In this document: in pieces, positions 26,836-35,575 of the stretch
How the letters are laid out: each line of letters starts with the position of its first letter
Numbering within the stretch: the first letter of the stretch is position 1
Source of the DNA: Bacillus sp. FJAT-49711
Lineage (GTDB): Bacteria > Bacillota > Bacilli > Bacillales > Bacillaceae_C
Assembly (NCBI RefSeq): GCF_018343715.1
Contig: NZ_JAGYPL010000001.1
Span: 620,001 to 684,000, forward strand
Reading direction: 5' to 3'
Length of the DNA stretch: 64,000 bases
The notes under the pieces: model-generated
The model's database searches: none
What the model saw: only the letters and a program-made list of their open reading frames with translations
What the model was told of the DNA's origin: nothing
Program-made: the position numbers and the translations under genes

Positions 26836-28128
26836 GTGAAAACAACAATATCAGAAGTTCATAAATTTGTAGGCCAAGAAGTGACAATCGGAGCTTGGCT
26901 AGCCAATAAACGATCCAGTGGAAAAATTGCCTTTCTTCAATTAAGGGATGGTTCTGGCTTTATTCAAGGAGTAGTTGTAAAAAGTGATGTGAGTGAAGAG
27001 ACATTTCAAAAAGCAAAAACAATCTCTCAAGAGTCTTCACTTTATATTACAGGTACAATTCAAGAAGATACTCGTTCACCTTTCGGGTATGAACTGTTAG
27101 TTTCAAATATTGAAGTGATTCAAGAAGCGGTTGATTATCCAATTACACCGAAAGAACATGGTACTGAATTTTTAATGGATCATCGTCATTTATGGCTTAG
27201 ATCACGTAAGCAGCATGCAGTAATGAAAATTAGAAATGAAGTGATTCGTGCTACTTATGAATTTTTTAATCAAAATGGCTTCGTTAAAGTGGATCCGCCA
27301 ATTTTAACTGGAAGTGCACCTGAAGGAACAACAGAACTATTTAAAACGAAATATTTTGATGAAGATGCCTTTCTATCCCAAAGCGGACAGCTGTATATGG
27401 AAGCTGCAGCAATGGCCTTGGGAAAAGTATTTTCTTTCGGGCCTACGTTCAGAGCGGAAAAATCTAAAACACGTAGACATTTAATAGAATTTTGGATGAT
27501 TGAGCCGGAAATGGCCTTTTATGAATTTGAGGATAGTTTGAAGGTTCAGGAAGAATATGTAGCCTATATTGTCCAATCTGTTTTAAAAAATTGCCCGTTA
27601 GAATTGGAAAGATTGGGAAGAGACAAAACGAAATTAGAAACTATACGTGCGCCATTCCCAAGGATTACGTATGATGATGCTATTACGTTCTTGCATGAAA
27701 AAGGTTTTAATGATATTAAGTGGGGAGACGATTTCGGCGCCCCTCATGAAACAGCTATTGCTGATCATTTTGATAAGCCAGTGTTTATCACACATTATCC
27801 TACCATAATAAAACCTTTTTATATGCAACCAGCTCCAGACAGGGATGATGTTGTTTTATGTGCGGATATGATTGCTCCAGAAGGTTATGGCGAAATCATT
27901 GGAGGTTCTGAACGTATTCACGATTTCGAACTCATGAAACAGAGAATAGAAGAACATCAATTGCCAATTGAAGCATACGAATGGTACTTAGATCTTTCAA
28001 GATACGGTTCTGTACCCCATTCAGGGTTTGGACTTGGCTTAGAACGAACAGTAGCATGGATTTCAGGTGTTGAACACGTGAGGGAGACCATCCCATTCCC
28101 GCGCTTGTTGAATCGTTTATATCCATAA
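26836..28128 (+). CDS. asnS: Asparaginyl-tRNA synthetase
   Basis: A 430-residue class IIb synthetase, the length of B. subtilis AsnS. The N-terminal OB-fold anticodon domain ([20 protein letters not shown]) is followed by the class II core with motif 2 in [24 protein letters not shown] and motif 3 in [15 protein letters not shown]. The frame is open from 26809, but GTG 26836, eight bases after AAGGA, reproduces the family N terminus [11 protein letters not shown] strong terminator separates it from dnaD. Confidence 0.96.
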   Translation: MKTTISEVHKFVGQEVTIGAWLANKRSSGKIAFLQLRDGSGFIQGVVVKSDVSEETFQKAKTISQESSLYITGTIQEDTRSPFGYELLVSNIEVIQEAVDYPITPKEHGTEFLMDHRHLWLRSRKQHAVMKIRNEVIRATYEFFNQNGFVKVDPPILTGSAPEGTTELFKTKYFDEDAFLSQSGQLYMEAAAMALGKVFSFGPTFRAEKSKTRRHLIEFWMIEPEMAFYEFEDSLKVQEEYVAYIVQSVLKNCPLELERLGRDKTKLETIRAPFPRITYDDAITFLHEKGFNDIKWGDDFGAPHETAIADHFDKPVFITHYPTIIKPFYMQPAPDRDDVVLCADMIAPEGYGEIIGGSERIHDFELMKQRIEEHQLPIEAYEWYLDLSRYGSVPHSGFGLGLERTVAWISGVEHVRETIPFPRLLNRLYP

Positions 28129-28135
28129 ATTTATG

Positions 28136-28190
28136 AAGACTGTCCCATATAATTGTCCAATGCATCTGGGTAATTATGGGACAGCTTTTA
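28136..28190 (+). terminator. Rho-independent terminator after asnS
   Basis: ACTGTCCCATA and TATGGGACAGC pair over about 10 bases, with further AATT pairing, then TTTTATTTTTAA. It starts eight bases after the asnS stop. Confidence 0.88.
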
Positions 28191-28247
28191 TTTTTAAAAT
28201 TTATACTGCAGAACATGATATAATCGAGGTAAGTGAGGTGCGTTAAC

Positions 28248-28943
28248 ATGGATAAAGATTTGATGGTTTCTTGGATTGAGGCTGGTATGATTCAAGTTCC
28301 ATATTTATTAATGAGTAAATATCGTGAGATTGGCCTTGATGAGAAAGAATTGGTCGTTTTACTGCATATTATATCATTTATGGAAAAGGGGAATGAATTC
28401 CCAACACCAGAACAAATCGCTGAAAGAATGACAATTACAGGCAGTGAATGTACTTCCATTTTAAGAAGACTTGTACAGATGGAAATAATCAAAATAGAAA
28501 AAGACTTTTCTGATGATGAAGTTAGGTTTGAAAGATATTCATTATCCTTACTCTGGATTAAATTAGCAGACCTCTTAATTACAGAAAAAAAACAATTAGC
28601 TCTAGAAACTGTTTTTCAAGAAGAAAAGGATATCTATTCTACTTTCGAGCAGGAATTTGGTAGGCCACTTTCTCCTTTGGAATGTGAATCACTTGCGATG
28701 TGGATAGATCAGGATGGACAAGACCCTATTATAATAAAAGCCGCATTACGAGAAGCCGTCATGTCTGGCACAGTGAATTTCAGGTACATAGATAGAATTT
28801 TATTTGAATGGAAAAAGAATGGAATTACAACAATCGAACAAGCGAAGGTTCATAGCTTAAAGTACAGGCAAAAGTCTAGACAACCAAATAAACAAAGTAA
28901 AAGCTCGAACACTGTACCTTTTTATAACTGGCTTGAGCAATAA
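28248..28943 (+). CDS. dnaD: DNA replication initiation protein DnaD
   Basis: A 231-residue primosome protein that helps load the replicative helicase and remodels DNA at oriC and at restart. The N-terminal winged-helix-like domain (YLLMSKYREIGLDEKELVVL ... ERMTITGSECTSILRRLVQM) is followed by the DnaB/DnaD C-terminal domain (FGRPLSPLECESLAMW ... REAVMSGTVNFRYIDRIL). ATG 28248 is chosen over the in-frame GTG 28233, which overlaps the GAGGTG binding site. A TATAAT lies at 28219, but no good -35 was found. nth follows closely. Confidence 0.95.
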   Translation: MDKDLMVSWIEAGMIQVPYLLMSKYREIGLDEKELVVLLHIISFMEKGNEFPTPEQIAERMTITGSECTSILRRLVQMEIIKIEKDFSDDEVRFERYSLSLLWIKLADLLITEKKQLALETVFQEEKDIYSTFEQEFGRPLSPLECESLAMWIDQDGQDPIIIKAALREAVMSGTVNFRYIDRILFEWKKNGITTIEQAKVHSLKYRQKSRQPNKQSKSSNTVPFYNWLEQ

Positions 28944-28961
28944 GCCAAGTAGGTGAGAATA

Positions 28962-29609
28962 ATGCTAAATAAACAACAAATACGATTTTGTTTGGATGAA
29001 ATGGGGAAAATGTTTCCAGAGGCTCATTGTGAGTTAGTTCATTCAAACCCTTTTGAACTTGTCATAGCGGTCGCTCTATCGGCGCAATGCACTGACGCTT
29101 TAGTAAATAGAGTGACAGAAGGCTTGTTTAAAAAATATAAAACACCGGAAGACTATCTAGCTGTTTCCTTAAATGAACTTGAAACTGATATAAGGTCAAT
29201 TGGTTTATTTCGAAACAAAGCTAAAAATATTCAAAAGCTGTGTAAAATGCTTATTGATGATTATGATGGAAAAGTACCGGAAGATTATAATGAATTAATC
29301 AAGCTGCCGGGAGTTGGCAGGAAAACGGCCAACGTCGTAGTGTCTGTCGCATTTGGTGTACCTGCTATTGCCGTTGATACCCATGTTGAAAGAGTGAGTA
29401 AACGATTAGCCTTTTGTCGCTGGAAAGATAGTGTTTTAGAAGTAGAAAAAACACTAATGAAGAAAATTCCAAAAGAGGAATGGTCGGTTACTCATCATCG
29501 AATGATATTTTTTGGACGATATCATTGTAAAGCTCAAAACCCGCAATGCCCCATTTGCCCACTGTTAGAAGTGTGCAGGGAAGGGAAGAAGAGGGTAAAA
29601 GTAAAATAA
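28962..29609 (+). CDS. nth: Endonuclease III
   Basis: A 215-residue DNA glycosylase and AP lyase that excises oxidised pyrimidines. The helix-hairpin-helix LPGVGRKTANVV contains the catalytic Lys, and AVDTHVERVSKR the catalytic Asp. The C-terminal cluster C-x6-C-x2-C-x5-C (CKAQNPQCPICPLLEVC) binds 4Fe-4S. GTG 28953 lies in the ribosome binding site; ATG 28962 gives the family N terminus. In B. subtilis ypoC follows; here the gene ends at a terminator shared with ponA. Confidence 0.97.
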   Translation: MLNKQQIRFCLDEMGKMFPEAHCELVHSNPFELVIAVALSAQCTDALVNRVTEGLFKKYKTPEDYLAVSLNELETDIRSIGLFRNKAKNIQKLCKMLIDDYDGKVPEDYNELIKLPGVGRKTANVVVSVAFGVPAIAVDTHVERVSKRLAFCRWKDSVLEVEKTLMKKIPKEEWSVTHHRMIFFGRYHCKAQNPQCPICPLLEVCREGKKRVKVK

Positions 29610-29613
29610 TTTA

Positions 29614-29653
29614 AAGAACTAGGCGCCTCATGAAGGCGCCTAGTTCTTTTTTA
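29614..29653. terminator. Bidirectional terminator between nth and ponA
   Basis: GAACTAGGCGCCT and AGGCGCCTAGTTC form a perfect 13-base stem with a five-base loop. It has T runs on the forward strand (CTTTTTT) and an A-rich left side that gives a T-rich tail on the reverse strand, serving convergent nth and ponA. Confidence 0.95.
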
Positions 29654-29659
29654 ATATTT

Positions 29660-32305
29660 TTAATCAGCATTATCCCCGTCTGCAGGTTCGGCAGGTTCAA
29701 CTGGTTTCTCATCTCCAGGGGGGGCTTCTTCATTACCTGGCTTTTCAGGCTTCTTTTTCCCTTCAGAGTCAGATTCGTCTTCCCCTTGCCCTGGATTATT
29801 GCCGTTGTTGCCATTATTATCTTTGTCTTTATCTTTATCCTTGTCTTTATCCTTGTCTTTATCTTTGTCTTTGTCCTTGTCTTTCTCATCGCTTTCATCA
29901 TCTTGATTCATATCAGGTGGAACAACTTCTTCTTCTTTTGGTACAGTCACACTTGCTGTGCCAGCGTTACTATTTTGGTTATCCGCTATAGCCTTAACTT
30001 CAATTGAATACGTGACGCCAGGCTCAGCATTTTGAATTGTAAAACTTTGTTCACTCACAATTCCGAGTGACTGCTTTTTACCATTAGATGATTTAACCGT
30101 TACATCAAATTTTAGCTTTTTATCTTTTGTTTCGGGATGTTCCCATGTGAAGCTAACTGCATTTTCAGATTCACTATATTCTCCTTTGACAGAAGGAGCA
30201 TCAAGTTTATCAAAAACATTAGAAACTTCTTTAGGCTCCTTACCTGCCACGAATAATTCATATATAATATTACCATTTGGTGTATATTTACTTGGCTTCT
30301 TAGCTGGATTTGAACCTTTTTCAACGGCTGCTTTCACAACGCTTTTTGGCATCGCGAAATCTGGTGTATCTATTTCCGCCGAAATATGAGTCATTAAATT
30401 TCTGTAAAGCTCTTTTGCGATTTGCTGATCATTTGTTCCTGCACGCAAAGGGATGCTTCGTTTCTCATAACCAGTCCAGACAGCGATTGTATAATTCGTC
30501 GTATAACCGGCGAACCAAGCATCTGGGACATCACCTTTGTTTAGTCCATATTTTTGTATATCATCAGAAGTATAGTTTGTTGTACCTGTTTTCGCTGCAG
30601 CAGGGAGCCCAGGGATAATTGCACTTTTTCCTGTAGATCCTTGCTTATAAGAAACAACATCTTTCAGCATATCTGTCACCATATATGCGGTTGAATCTTT
30701 CATTGCAAGCTGAGGTTTAATTTTATTCGTAATTTCTGTTTCTTCATCACGTAAAATGATTTTTTTAACCGTGTACGGCTTATTATACATGCCATTATTG
30801 CCAAATGTGGCATAGGCACCCGCTAATTTGAGAGGAGAAACATTTTCAACACCGCCGATTGCAGCTGATTCAAAAAATGTTTTTTCATCAAAATCCAAAC
30901 CAACATTAGCTGCAAATTCTCTTGAATGCTCTAATCCAACTTCTTGTAAGGCTTTTAGTGCTGGAATATTTCTAGAGCGATATAATGCTTCACGGATGGA
31001 CATTCGACCGAGAAAACCTTGGTCATAGTTATTAATTGATTCTCCAGTTGAATATTTATAAGGTTCATCTACAACTTGCTCATACGTAGACCAGTTTAAG
31101 TATTCAATGGCTGGGCCATAATCTACGATTGGTTTTATCGTTGAACCTGGTTGTCGGTCTGTTAACTGTGTGGCAAAATTACGACCACGCTTTATATCCT
31201 TATATCTATTCCCACCAATGGCTCGAATTTCACCTGTTTCAGTGTCCAAAAGGACGAGCCCAGCTTGCATTTTCTCATCTGGGAATTGGACAATATCGTC
31301 TGTGTAAAGCATTTTTTCCGTATATTCCTGAGCATCAGGATCGAGCGTTGTATAAATTTTCAAGCCATCTGCATATACGTTATAATCTCCCATTTCCTCT
31401 ACTTCTCGAATGACCTGATCAACGAAGGAATCATATTTATAAGGGTTGGCCTTATTTTTTTCTTCTGGAATCAATGTTTTAACAACAGGAATTTTTTTCG
31501 CTTTTTCCATTTCTTCTTTACTTATTTTTCCGTGTTGATACATGAGAGAGAGCACAAGGTTTTTTCTTTTTTCGGCTATTTCAGGATGTTTGTATGGGTC
31601 ATAAGCATTTGGCCTTTGCGGAACTCCCGCTAAAAAAGCCCTCTCTTGAAGCTCTAATTCATTAAGTTCCTTATTGAAGTAAAATTTCGAAGCTGTTTCA
31701 ATTCCATGAATTCCATTTCCGTAATAGATCTTATTTACATACATTTCAAATATCTGTTCTTTTGAATAATTTTGTTCAAGTTTAATGGAGAGCCAAGCCT
31801 CCTGCGCCTTTCTTTTCAACTTTTTCTCATCTGATAAATATGTTAATTTGACGATTTGCTGAGTGATGGTTGAGGCGCCTTCAGCCCCAAATCCACGAGT
31901 GACGTTTGCAAGAACAGCTCCTGCAAGTCTGCGTAAGTCAATTCCGCCGTGTTTATAGAATCGCACATCTTCAGTTGCTAATACGGCGTCTTCTACTTTT
32001 TTGGGGATATTTCCATATTCTACATAATCCCTTTTTTCAGTTCCTAGGACGGCGAATACATCACCGTTTTTGTCTAAAACTTCTGATGCAATTGGGTCGA
32101 TTAATAGTACCTTATCAAGCGGTGGAGCATCCTTAGCATAAATGGCAAAGGTGGTGCCACCTGCAATTAGTACAGCGACTCCAATGAGAAAACATGTCAA
32201 AAATATAGATTTTATTATCTTTGTTGATTTCTTTTTAGTTTTTTGTTTTTTGGCAGGAGACTGCTGTCTTCTGCGCTCTACACGTGTATTATAATTATCT
32301 GCCAT
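29660..32305 (-). CDS. ponA: Class A penicillin-binding protein 1
   Basis: An 881-residue bifunctional peptidoglycan synthase. A basic cytoplasmic tail and a membrane helix (IFLTCFLIGVAVLIAGGTTF) precede the GT51 glycosyltransferase (EDVRFYKHGGIDLRRLAGAV; GASTITQQIVKLTYLS). The transpeptidase domain has the active-site Ser in QPGSTIKPIVDYG, the SRN motif in YRSRNIPAL and KTGT in AAKTGTTNYT. A fibronectin-III-like domain follows, then an acidic low-complexity tail with a long run of Asp-Lys pairs encoded by a hexanucleotide repeat. Slightly shorter than B. subtilis PonA. recU lies 33 bases upstream on the same strand. Confidence 0.96.
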   Translation of the reverse strand: MADNYNTRVERRRQQSPAKKQKTKKKSTKIIKSIFLTCFLIGVAVLIAGGTTFAIYAKDAPPLDKVLLIDPIASEVLDKNGDVFAVLGTEKRDYVEYGNIPKKVEDAVLATEDVRFYKHGGIDLRRLAGAVLANVTRGFGAEGASTITQQIVKLTYLSDEKKLKRKAQEAWLSIKLEQNYSKEQIFEMYVNKIYYGNGIHGIETASKFYFNKELNELELQERAFLAGVPQRPNAYDPYKHPEIAEKRKNLVLSLMYQHGKISKEEMEKAKKIPVVKTLIPEEKNKANPYKYDSFVDQVIREVEEMGDYNVYADGLKIYTTLDPDAQEYTEKMLYTDDIVQFPDEKMQAGLVLLDTETGEIRAIGGNRYKDIKRGRNFATQLTDRQPGSTIKPIVDYGPAIEYLNWSTYEQVVDEPYKYSTGESINNYDQGFLGRMSIREALYRSRNIPALKALQEVGLEHSREFAANVGLDFDEKTFFESAAIGGVENVSPLKLAGAYATFGNNGMYNKPYTVKKIILRDEETEITNKIKPQLAMKDSTAYMVTDMLKDVVSYKQGSTGKSAIIPGLPAAAKTGTTNYTSDDIQKYGLNKGDVPDAWFAGYTTNYTIAVWTGYEKRSIPLRAGTNDQQIAKELYRNLMTHISAEIDTPDFAMPKSVVKAAVEKGSNPAKKPSKYTPNGNIIYELFVAGKEPKEVSNVFDKLDAPSVKGEYSESENAVSFTWEHPETKDKKLKFDVTVKSSNGKKQSLGIVSEQSFTIQNAEPGVTYSIEVKAIADNQNSNAGTASVTVPKEEEVVPPDMNQDDESDEKDKDKDKDKDKDKDKDKDKDKDNNGNNGNNPGQGEDESDSEGKKKPEKPGNEEAPPGDEKPVEPAEPADGDNAD
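29817..29890. repeat. Hexanucleotide repeat encoding the Asp-Lys run of PonA
   Basis: About twelve tandem copies of the pattern (G/A)TC(T/C)TT on the forward strand encode alternating Lys and Asp on the reverse strand. Copies differ only at the two degenerate positions. Such repeats can change length by slippage in whole codons. Confidence 0.8.
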
Positions 32306-32338
32306 AAGCAGTATTCCTCACTTTCTAGATAGACATGA

Positions 32339-32947
32339 TTATATAAGTAATAAATGCTGAATTACTTTTAAATAATCGATTCTTGGATGTAAGCCATATT
32401 CAATGGGGTGTCCATAACTTAAAATTTCCTCTTTCTTGATTGATTTTCTGCCGCCGCTCTCCATACGCCTCCAAAATGAGAATAAGTCCTTGCTTTCTAA
32501 TAAAAATAATTCATCAGTTTTAACGAAACGCAAAATTACGAAAGAAATTCCTTTATGATTTACCACATTTTTCATATGGTTAATCTGATGTTCGTGAAAA
32601 TTACTAAGTGGAAACGACGTATTGCTTTGTGTTTCCTTTGCTTCAAAGTCAATATATTTACCTTTATATACGCCATTATAATCAGTAGTTGAAGCCTGCC
32701 GGAAATATGCTTCTTTTATAACAGCTGTACTTCGAGACTTATAGTCTACTTGAACAATTTGTATCGGAGTTGGTTTTTTATGAATGACAGCTATTCCTTT
32801 AGATAAATAGTATAAATTAGTTTCGTTTAACTCATCTTCGAGCGTCATCCCTCTTTTACCATAAGTGATCATTTTCTCCGGTTTATTTCTTATTTGGGGA
32901 GTGGGCTCACTCTTGTATTTTCTTCCATTAGGGTAATGAAACTCCAT
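32339..32947 (-). CDS. recU: Holliday junction resolvase RecU
   Basis: A 202-residue endonuclease that resolves four-way junctions in recombinational repair and segregation. The nuclease core is visible: [16 protein letters not shown], then [23 protein letters not shown] with the catalytic Asp/Glu/Lys set, and [14 protein letters not shown]. The start is set at 32947, preceded on the reverse strand by GAGGTG and giving the family N terminus MEFHYPNG; a longer frame to 32962 adds five unsupported residues. It forms an operon with ponA, as in B. subtilis. Confidence 0.95.
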   Translation of the reverse strand: MEFHYPNGRKYKSEPTPQIRNKPEKMITYGKRGMTLEDELNETNLYYLSKGIAVIHKKPTPIQIVQVDYKSRSTAVIKEAYFRQASTTDYNGVYKGKYIDFEAKETQSNTSFPLSNFHEHQINHMKNVVNHKGISFVILRFVKTDELFLLESKDLFSFWRRMESGGRKSIKKEEILSYGHPIEYGLHPRIDYLKVIQHLLLI

Positions 32948-33151
32948 CGACCTACACCTCACTTGCTAAATTATAACATAGTAGCGAAAAATGCCTGTAA
33001 TATGAATAAAAGTTGGGATAAAAGCCATTCTTATAAATAGCGGAAACACACTGATGCCCGACTATGATTATCGCTATAACATTATTTGACGAAATAAGGT
33101 GCATCTTTGTTTCACTTTTTAAGAAAAATTTATGAGTAGGAGATTATTAAT

Positions 33152-33256
33152 ATGGAAAACAAAAAAGGGCAAAGAAAAGAAAATAAGAAATATAATCCAA
33201 AAAAAGCTGGTGAAGGTAATCCAAAATTATCCGGGCCAAATAGGCCTTCTACTTAA
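33152..33256 (+). CDS. sspM: Small acid-soluble spore protein, SspM type
   Basis: A 34-codon gene with AGTAGGAG nine bases upstream. The product is very basic (many Lys and Arg), has the segment PKKAGEGNPKL and ends in SGPNRPST, almost the C terminus of B. subtilis SspM (GGPNRPST, also 34 residues, from memory). SspM is a minor spore-core protein made late in the forespore. The recU-yppE neighbourhood is also right. Two short motifs plus identical length make the call good, although the protein is tiny. Confidence 0.82.
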   Translation: MENKKGQRKENKKYNPKKAGEGNPKLSGPNRPST

Positions 33257-33395
33257 AAAACTGTCGAACTGAATGAAGAATATTCCGGTATCCCCACTTT
33301 GTTTAGCGAATCTCTTCTAGTTTTGTCAGTCATGAAGGAAGTTAAAAACGAATATCGAAAATAATAGAAAAGGGAAGTGAATGGAGGCTGACAAA

Positions 33396-33614
33396 ATGAC
33401 TAAAGAAGAATTGATTGAAAGACTTGAGTCCATTAGCTCTCATATAGATCATCTAGAAAAAATGGTTGAACAAAAGTCTGCACAAAACAGGCATTTAATG
33501 GTTCAAACTATGAAATTACGTGAACAACAGCTAGAACATTCGATTAGGAAATTAGAAATATCCTTCGAAGAAAAAAGTTGTGTTCCAGCAACGACTCTTA
33601 GTGAAGCCATTTAA
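33396..33614 (+). CDS. Small coiled-coil protein of unknown function
   Basis: A 72-residue, strongly helical, charged protein (KEELIERLESISSHIDHLEKMV ... QTMKLREQQLEHSIRKLEISF) with heptad-like leucine and isoleucine spacing, suggesting a dimeric coiled coil. No known motif is seen. Its place between sspM and yppE corresponds to that of B. subtilis yppD, but I cannot confirm homology. ATG 33396 is preferred, eight bases after GGAGG; ATG 33381 in the same frame is possible. Confidence 0.65.
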   Translation: MTKEELIERLESISSHIDHLEKMVEQKSAQNRHLMVQTMKLREQQLEHSIRKLEISFEEKSCVPATTLSEAI

Positions 33615-33670
33615 GTTTTGTGTCTAAGCTTGAAAATATAATGAAAAGGCATTAAAATTAAGGAAATTCT

Positions 33671-33697
33671 GGAAGCAGCTTTCATGCTGCTTTTTTG
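33671..33697 (+). terminator. Rho-independent terminator before yppE
   Basis: GAAGCAGC and GCTGCTTT form a compact stem with a short loop (TTTCAT), followed by TTTTTT. Confidence 0.88.
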
Positions 33698-33720
33698 TAT
33701 GTAAGGGGTGCCTTTATATT

Positions 33721-34083
33721 ATGCAAATCAATGAATTACGAATTCTAACAGAAAAACTCCTCCAGTTCAACGAGGATGCACATAAAAGTTTTCTCCATTG
33801 CAGAGAAACGGGTGAAAAAGGAGATTTTTATAAAGAAGTTAAACCATTTGCTGATAAGATGAGAGATCATTGTGAGCAATGGGAATCTGCTGCAATGGAA
33901 TGGGTAAGAAATAATAAACCAAAAAATCTTCACCCGATGCAATTGAAAAATACAGCAGAAAATTTACAAATGGTTTCGGTAAGAGCATTTTTTCCAGATA
34001 CAAGTTTGAAAAGATTTAATAGTCATATACAATCAAATGATTTTATTTTAAGGCGAATGTTAGAAAGTCTTGGAGCCTCTTAA
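33721..34083 (+). CDS. yppE: YppE, DUF1798 protein
   Basis: A 120-residue all-helical protein matching the DUF1798 family (ELRILTEKLLQFNEDAHKSFL ... FADKMRDHCEQWESAAMEWV ... HPMQLKNTAENLQMVSVRAFF). B. subtilis YppE is nearly the same size. The fold is known to be a helical bundle but the role is not. The upstream GTAAGGGGTG serves as ribosome binding site. No catalytic residues can be recognised. Confidence 0.86.
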   Translation: MQINELRILTEKLLQFNEDAHKSFLHCRETGEKGDFYKEVKPFADKMRDHCEQWESAAMEWVRNNKPKNLHPMQLKNTAENLQMVSVRAFFPDTSLKRFNSHIQSNDFILRRMLESLGAS

Positions 34084-34147
34084 TGACACATTTTACTTTC
34101 GCTGGGCATATTGTATAGTACCTTAAATAATTCAGGGGGCTTGCTTT

Positions 34148-34636
34148 ATGCTGCATCAATATCGCAATGTTCATATGCCACCAGGTATGCCAATGAGACC
34201 GCCTTTTCAACATCCTAATTCTCAAATTCCTTATCCTTATGGTATGTATCCCACTCAGTATCCAAATATGCAGGGGATTCCACAAATGCCTTATATGAAC
34301 GGGATGCAGTATCCATATCCATATACACATATGGATCAAGTGGGGTACCAACAAGGAAGCGAAAATCAAGCGAACCATTTATTTCAGAACCCTTTGCAGC
34401 CCGAAGATGGATATTTTTATGAAAAATATTCAAATCAGCAAAATTATCCTAATCCCTATCCTAAACCACCTCAATTACCTAAAGTTCAAAGTGGAAACTC
34501 AGTTTTAAATTCCTTCAAAACACAAACGGGTTCTCTAGATATTAATAAAATGGTTAACACTGCCGGCCAAGTAGTAAACGCAATTAATCAAGTATCTAAT
34601 ATGGCAAAAGGTCTCGGAGGAATTTTCAAAGTGTAA
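34148..34636 (+). CDS. yppG: YppG-like Pro/Tyr/Met-rich protein
   Basis: A 162-residue protein. Residues 1-75 are low-complexity and rich in Pro, Tyr, Met and Gln (HMPPGMPMRPPFQHPNSQIP; QYPYPYTHMDQ). The C-terminal part (SVLNSFKTQTGSLDINKMVN ... NMAKGLGGIF) is the conserved YppG tail. Composition suggests an envelope or spore-coat-associated protein, which is inference. Longer than B. subtilis YppG, mostly in the low-complexity part. The start follows GGGGG, and its terminator is immediately downstream. Confidence 0.8.
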   Translation: MLHQYRNVHMPPGMPMRPPFQHPNSQIPYPYGMYPTQYPNMQGIPQMPYMNGMQYPYPYTHMDQVGYQQGSENQANHLFQNPLQPEDGYFYEKYSNQQNYPNPYPKPPQLPKVQSGNSVLNSFKTQTGSLDINKMVNTAGQVVNAINQVSNMAKGLGGIFKV

Positions 34637-34647
34637 AGTAAATGAAA

Positions 34648-34680
34648 GAAAGGAATCGTATAATAGCGATTCCTTTTCAT
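34648..34680 (+). terminator. Rho-independent terminator after yppG
   Basis: AAAGGAATCG and CGATTCCTTT pair around TATAATAG, followed by TTCATTTTTT. Confidence 0.9.
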
Positions 34681-34733
34681 TTTTTAAAATGTAAAGAAAG
34701 TATAAAGCTTTATACGATCCGTGTTTAAAACAA

Positions 34734-34965
34734 GTCTTTCATTATCTAGCTTCAGGCGCTCAGCGACTAGCAAACTTTCAGCTTCTTCCTACGATAAGTC
34801 AACAACAGGTGAAATTTGAAGTGCCAATTTCACTAGCTCGTTTTGTCTAGCTCCAGGCTCTAGCCCCTCGAGGTCAAATAACCTGAGTCAATAAAAGTCA
34901 AAGACCGATCTTTTTTGACTTAGAACATTTGCTTGTCGGGGCTGATCAGGCGCATTGCGCTTTTC
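34734..34965. repeat. Intergenic repeat block between yppG and hsp20
   Basis: The 329-base gap 34637-34965 has no gene apart from the yppG terminator. It contains TATCTAGCTTCAGGCGCTC and, about 110 bases later, TGTCTAGCTCCAGGCTCTAG followed by CCCCTCGAGGTC. It ends with GCTTGTCGGGGCTGATCAGG and CGCATTGCGCTTTT. The two CTAGCT-CAGGC pieces are internal copies; CCCCT..AGG and TGTCGGGG are complementary-type ends. It resembles a widespread Bacillaceae GTCTAGCTCCAG-type repeat, by memory. Confidence 0.6.
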
Positions 34966-35439
34966 TTAGTCAATATTTACTTTCTTTCCTTTTTTCTTTG
35001 GAATTGTGACTGTCAGAACGCCGTCTTCATAATTTGCTAATACTTTACTTTGATCAATTGGTTTCGAAAATGGGATCGTGCGTGATGATTGTTTCCAAGA
35101 CTCTCTTTGCTGAAAAACGGTGTTCGTTTTATCTTCCTTTGTTAACGTTTCTCGGTGACTGACTGTAATGGTAATATATTGTGGAAGTATTTCAATATTG
35201 ATTTGGTCTTTTTTTGTCCCAGGGAGCTGTGCTTGGACAATATATTCTTTTTCATTTTCTTTTAGTTCAGTGACAAACCCACCACCAAACGGTTTCGAAT
35301 GTAAAAAAAATTCATCCATATTTTGTAGGAAATTTTTATCAGGACGTTCCGAAAAAAGCCTGTTCATATTATTCATCAATTGGGCGAATGGCTCGAATAA
35401 AGGGTGTTCATCCTTTTTGGGCGGTCGATTTTCCGGCAT
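34966..35439 (-). CDS. Hsp20/alpha-crystallin family small heat shock protein
   Basis: A 157-residue small heat shock protein, an ATP-independent holdase. The alpha-crystallin domain (about residues 57-157) has KEYIVQAQLPGTKKDQINIEI, the long SHRETLTKEDKTNTVFQQRE loop, IPFSKPIDQSKVLANYEDGV and the hallmark GVLTVTIPKK. The N terminus is variable and proline-rich. The ATG at 35439 is preceded on the reverse strand by AGGAGGTG; the upstream in-frame GTG lies in that site. It is unrelated to its neighbours and flanked by the repeat block. Confidence 0.9.
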   Translation of the reverse strand: MPENRPPKKDEHPLFEPFAQLMNNMNRLFSERPDKNFLQNMDEFFLHSKPFGGGFVTELKENEKEYIVQAQLPGTKKDQINIEILPQYITITVSHRETLTKEDKTNTVFQQRESWKQSSRTIPFSKPIDQSKVLANYEDGVLTVTIPKKKGKKVNID

Positions 35440-35575
35440 TGTAAGCACCTCCTTTTTAATTTATCTTATTGTATGAAAAGGAAAAACAAAGAGTTCTTTT
35501 CATTAATATTAATCTGCTAAACTACTAGGAAAACGAACGCTTATTCGGTAAGATAATAGGGAAGAGGTGATAGGT

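Noticed and set aside
29611-29901. Lys/Thr/Ile-rich reverse frame inside ponA
   Set aside because: It is a shifted frame of the same hexanucleotide repeat.
29630-30007. Hydrophobic 125-codon forward frame opposite ponA
   Set aside because: It is the antisense reading of the Asp-Lys hexanucleotide repeat; its Val/Phe/Ile run is a by-product.
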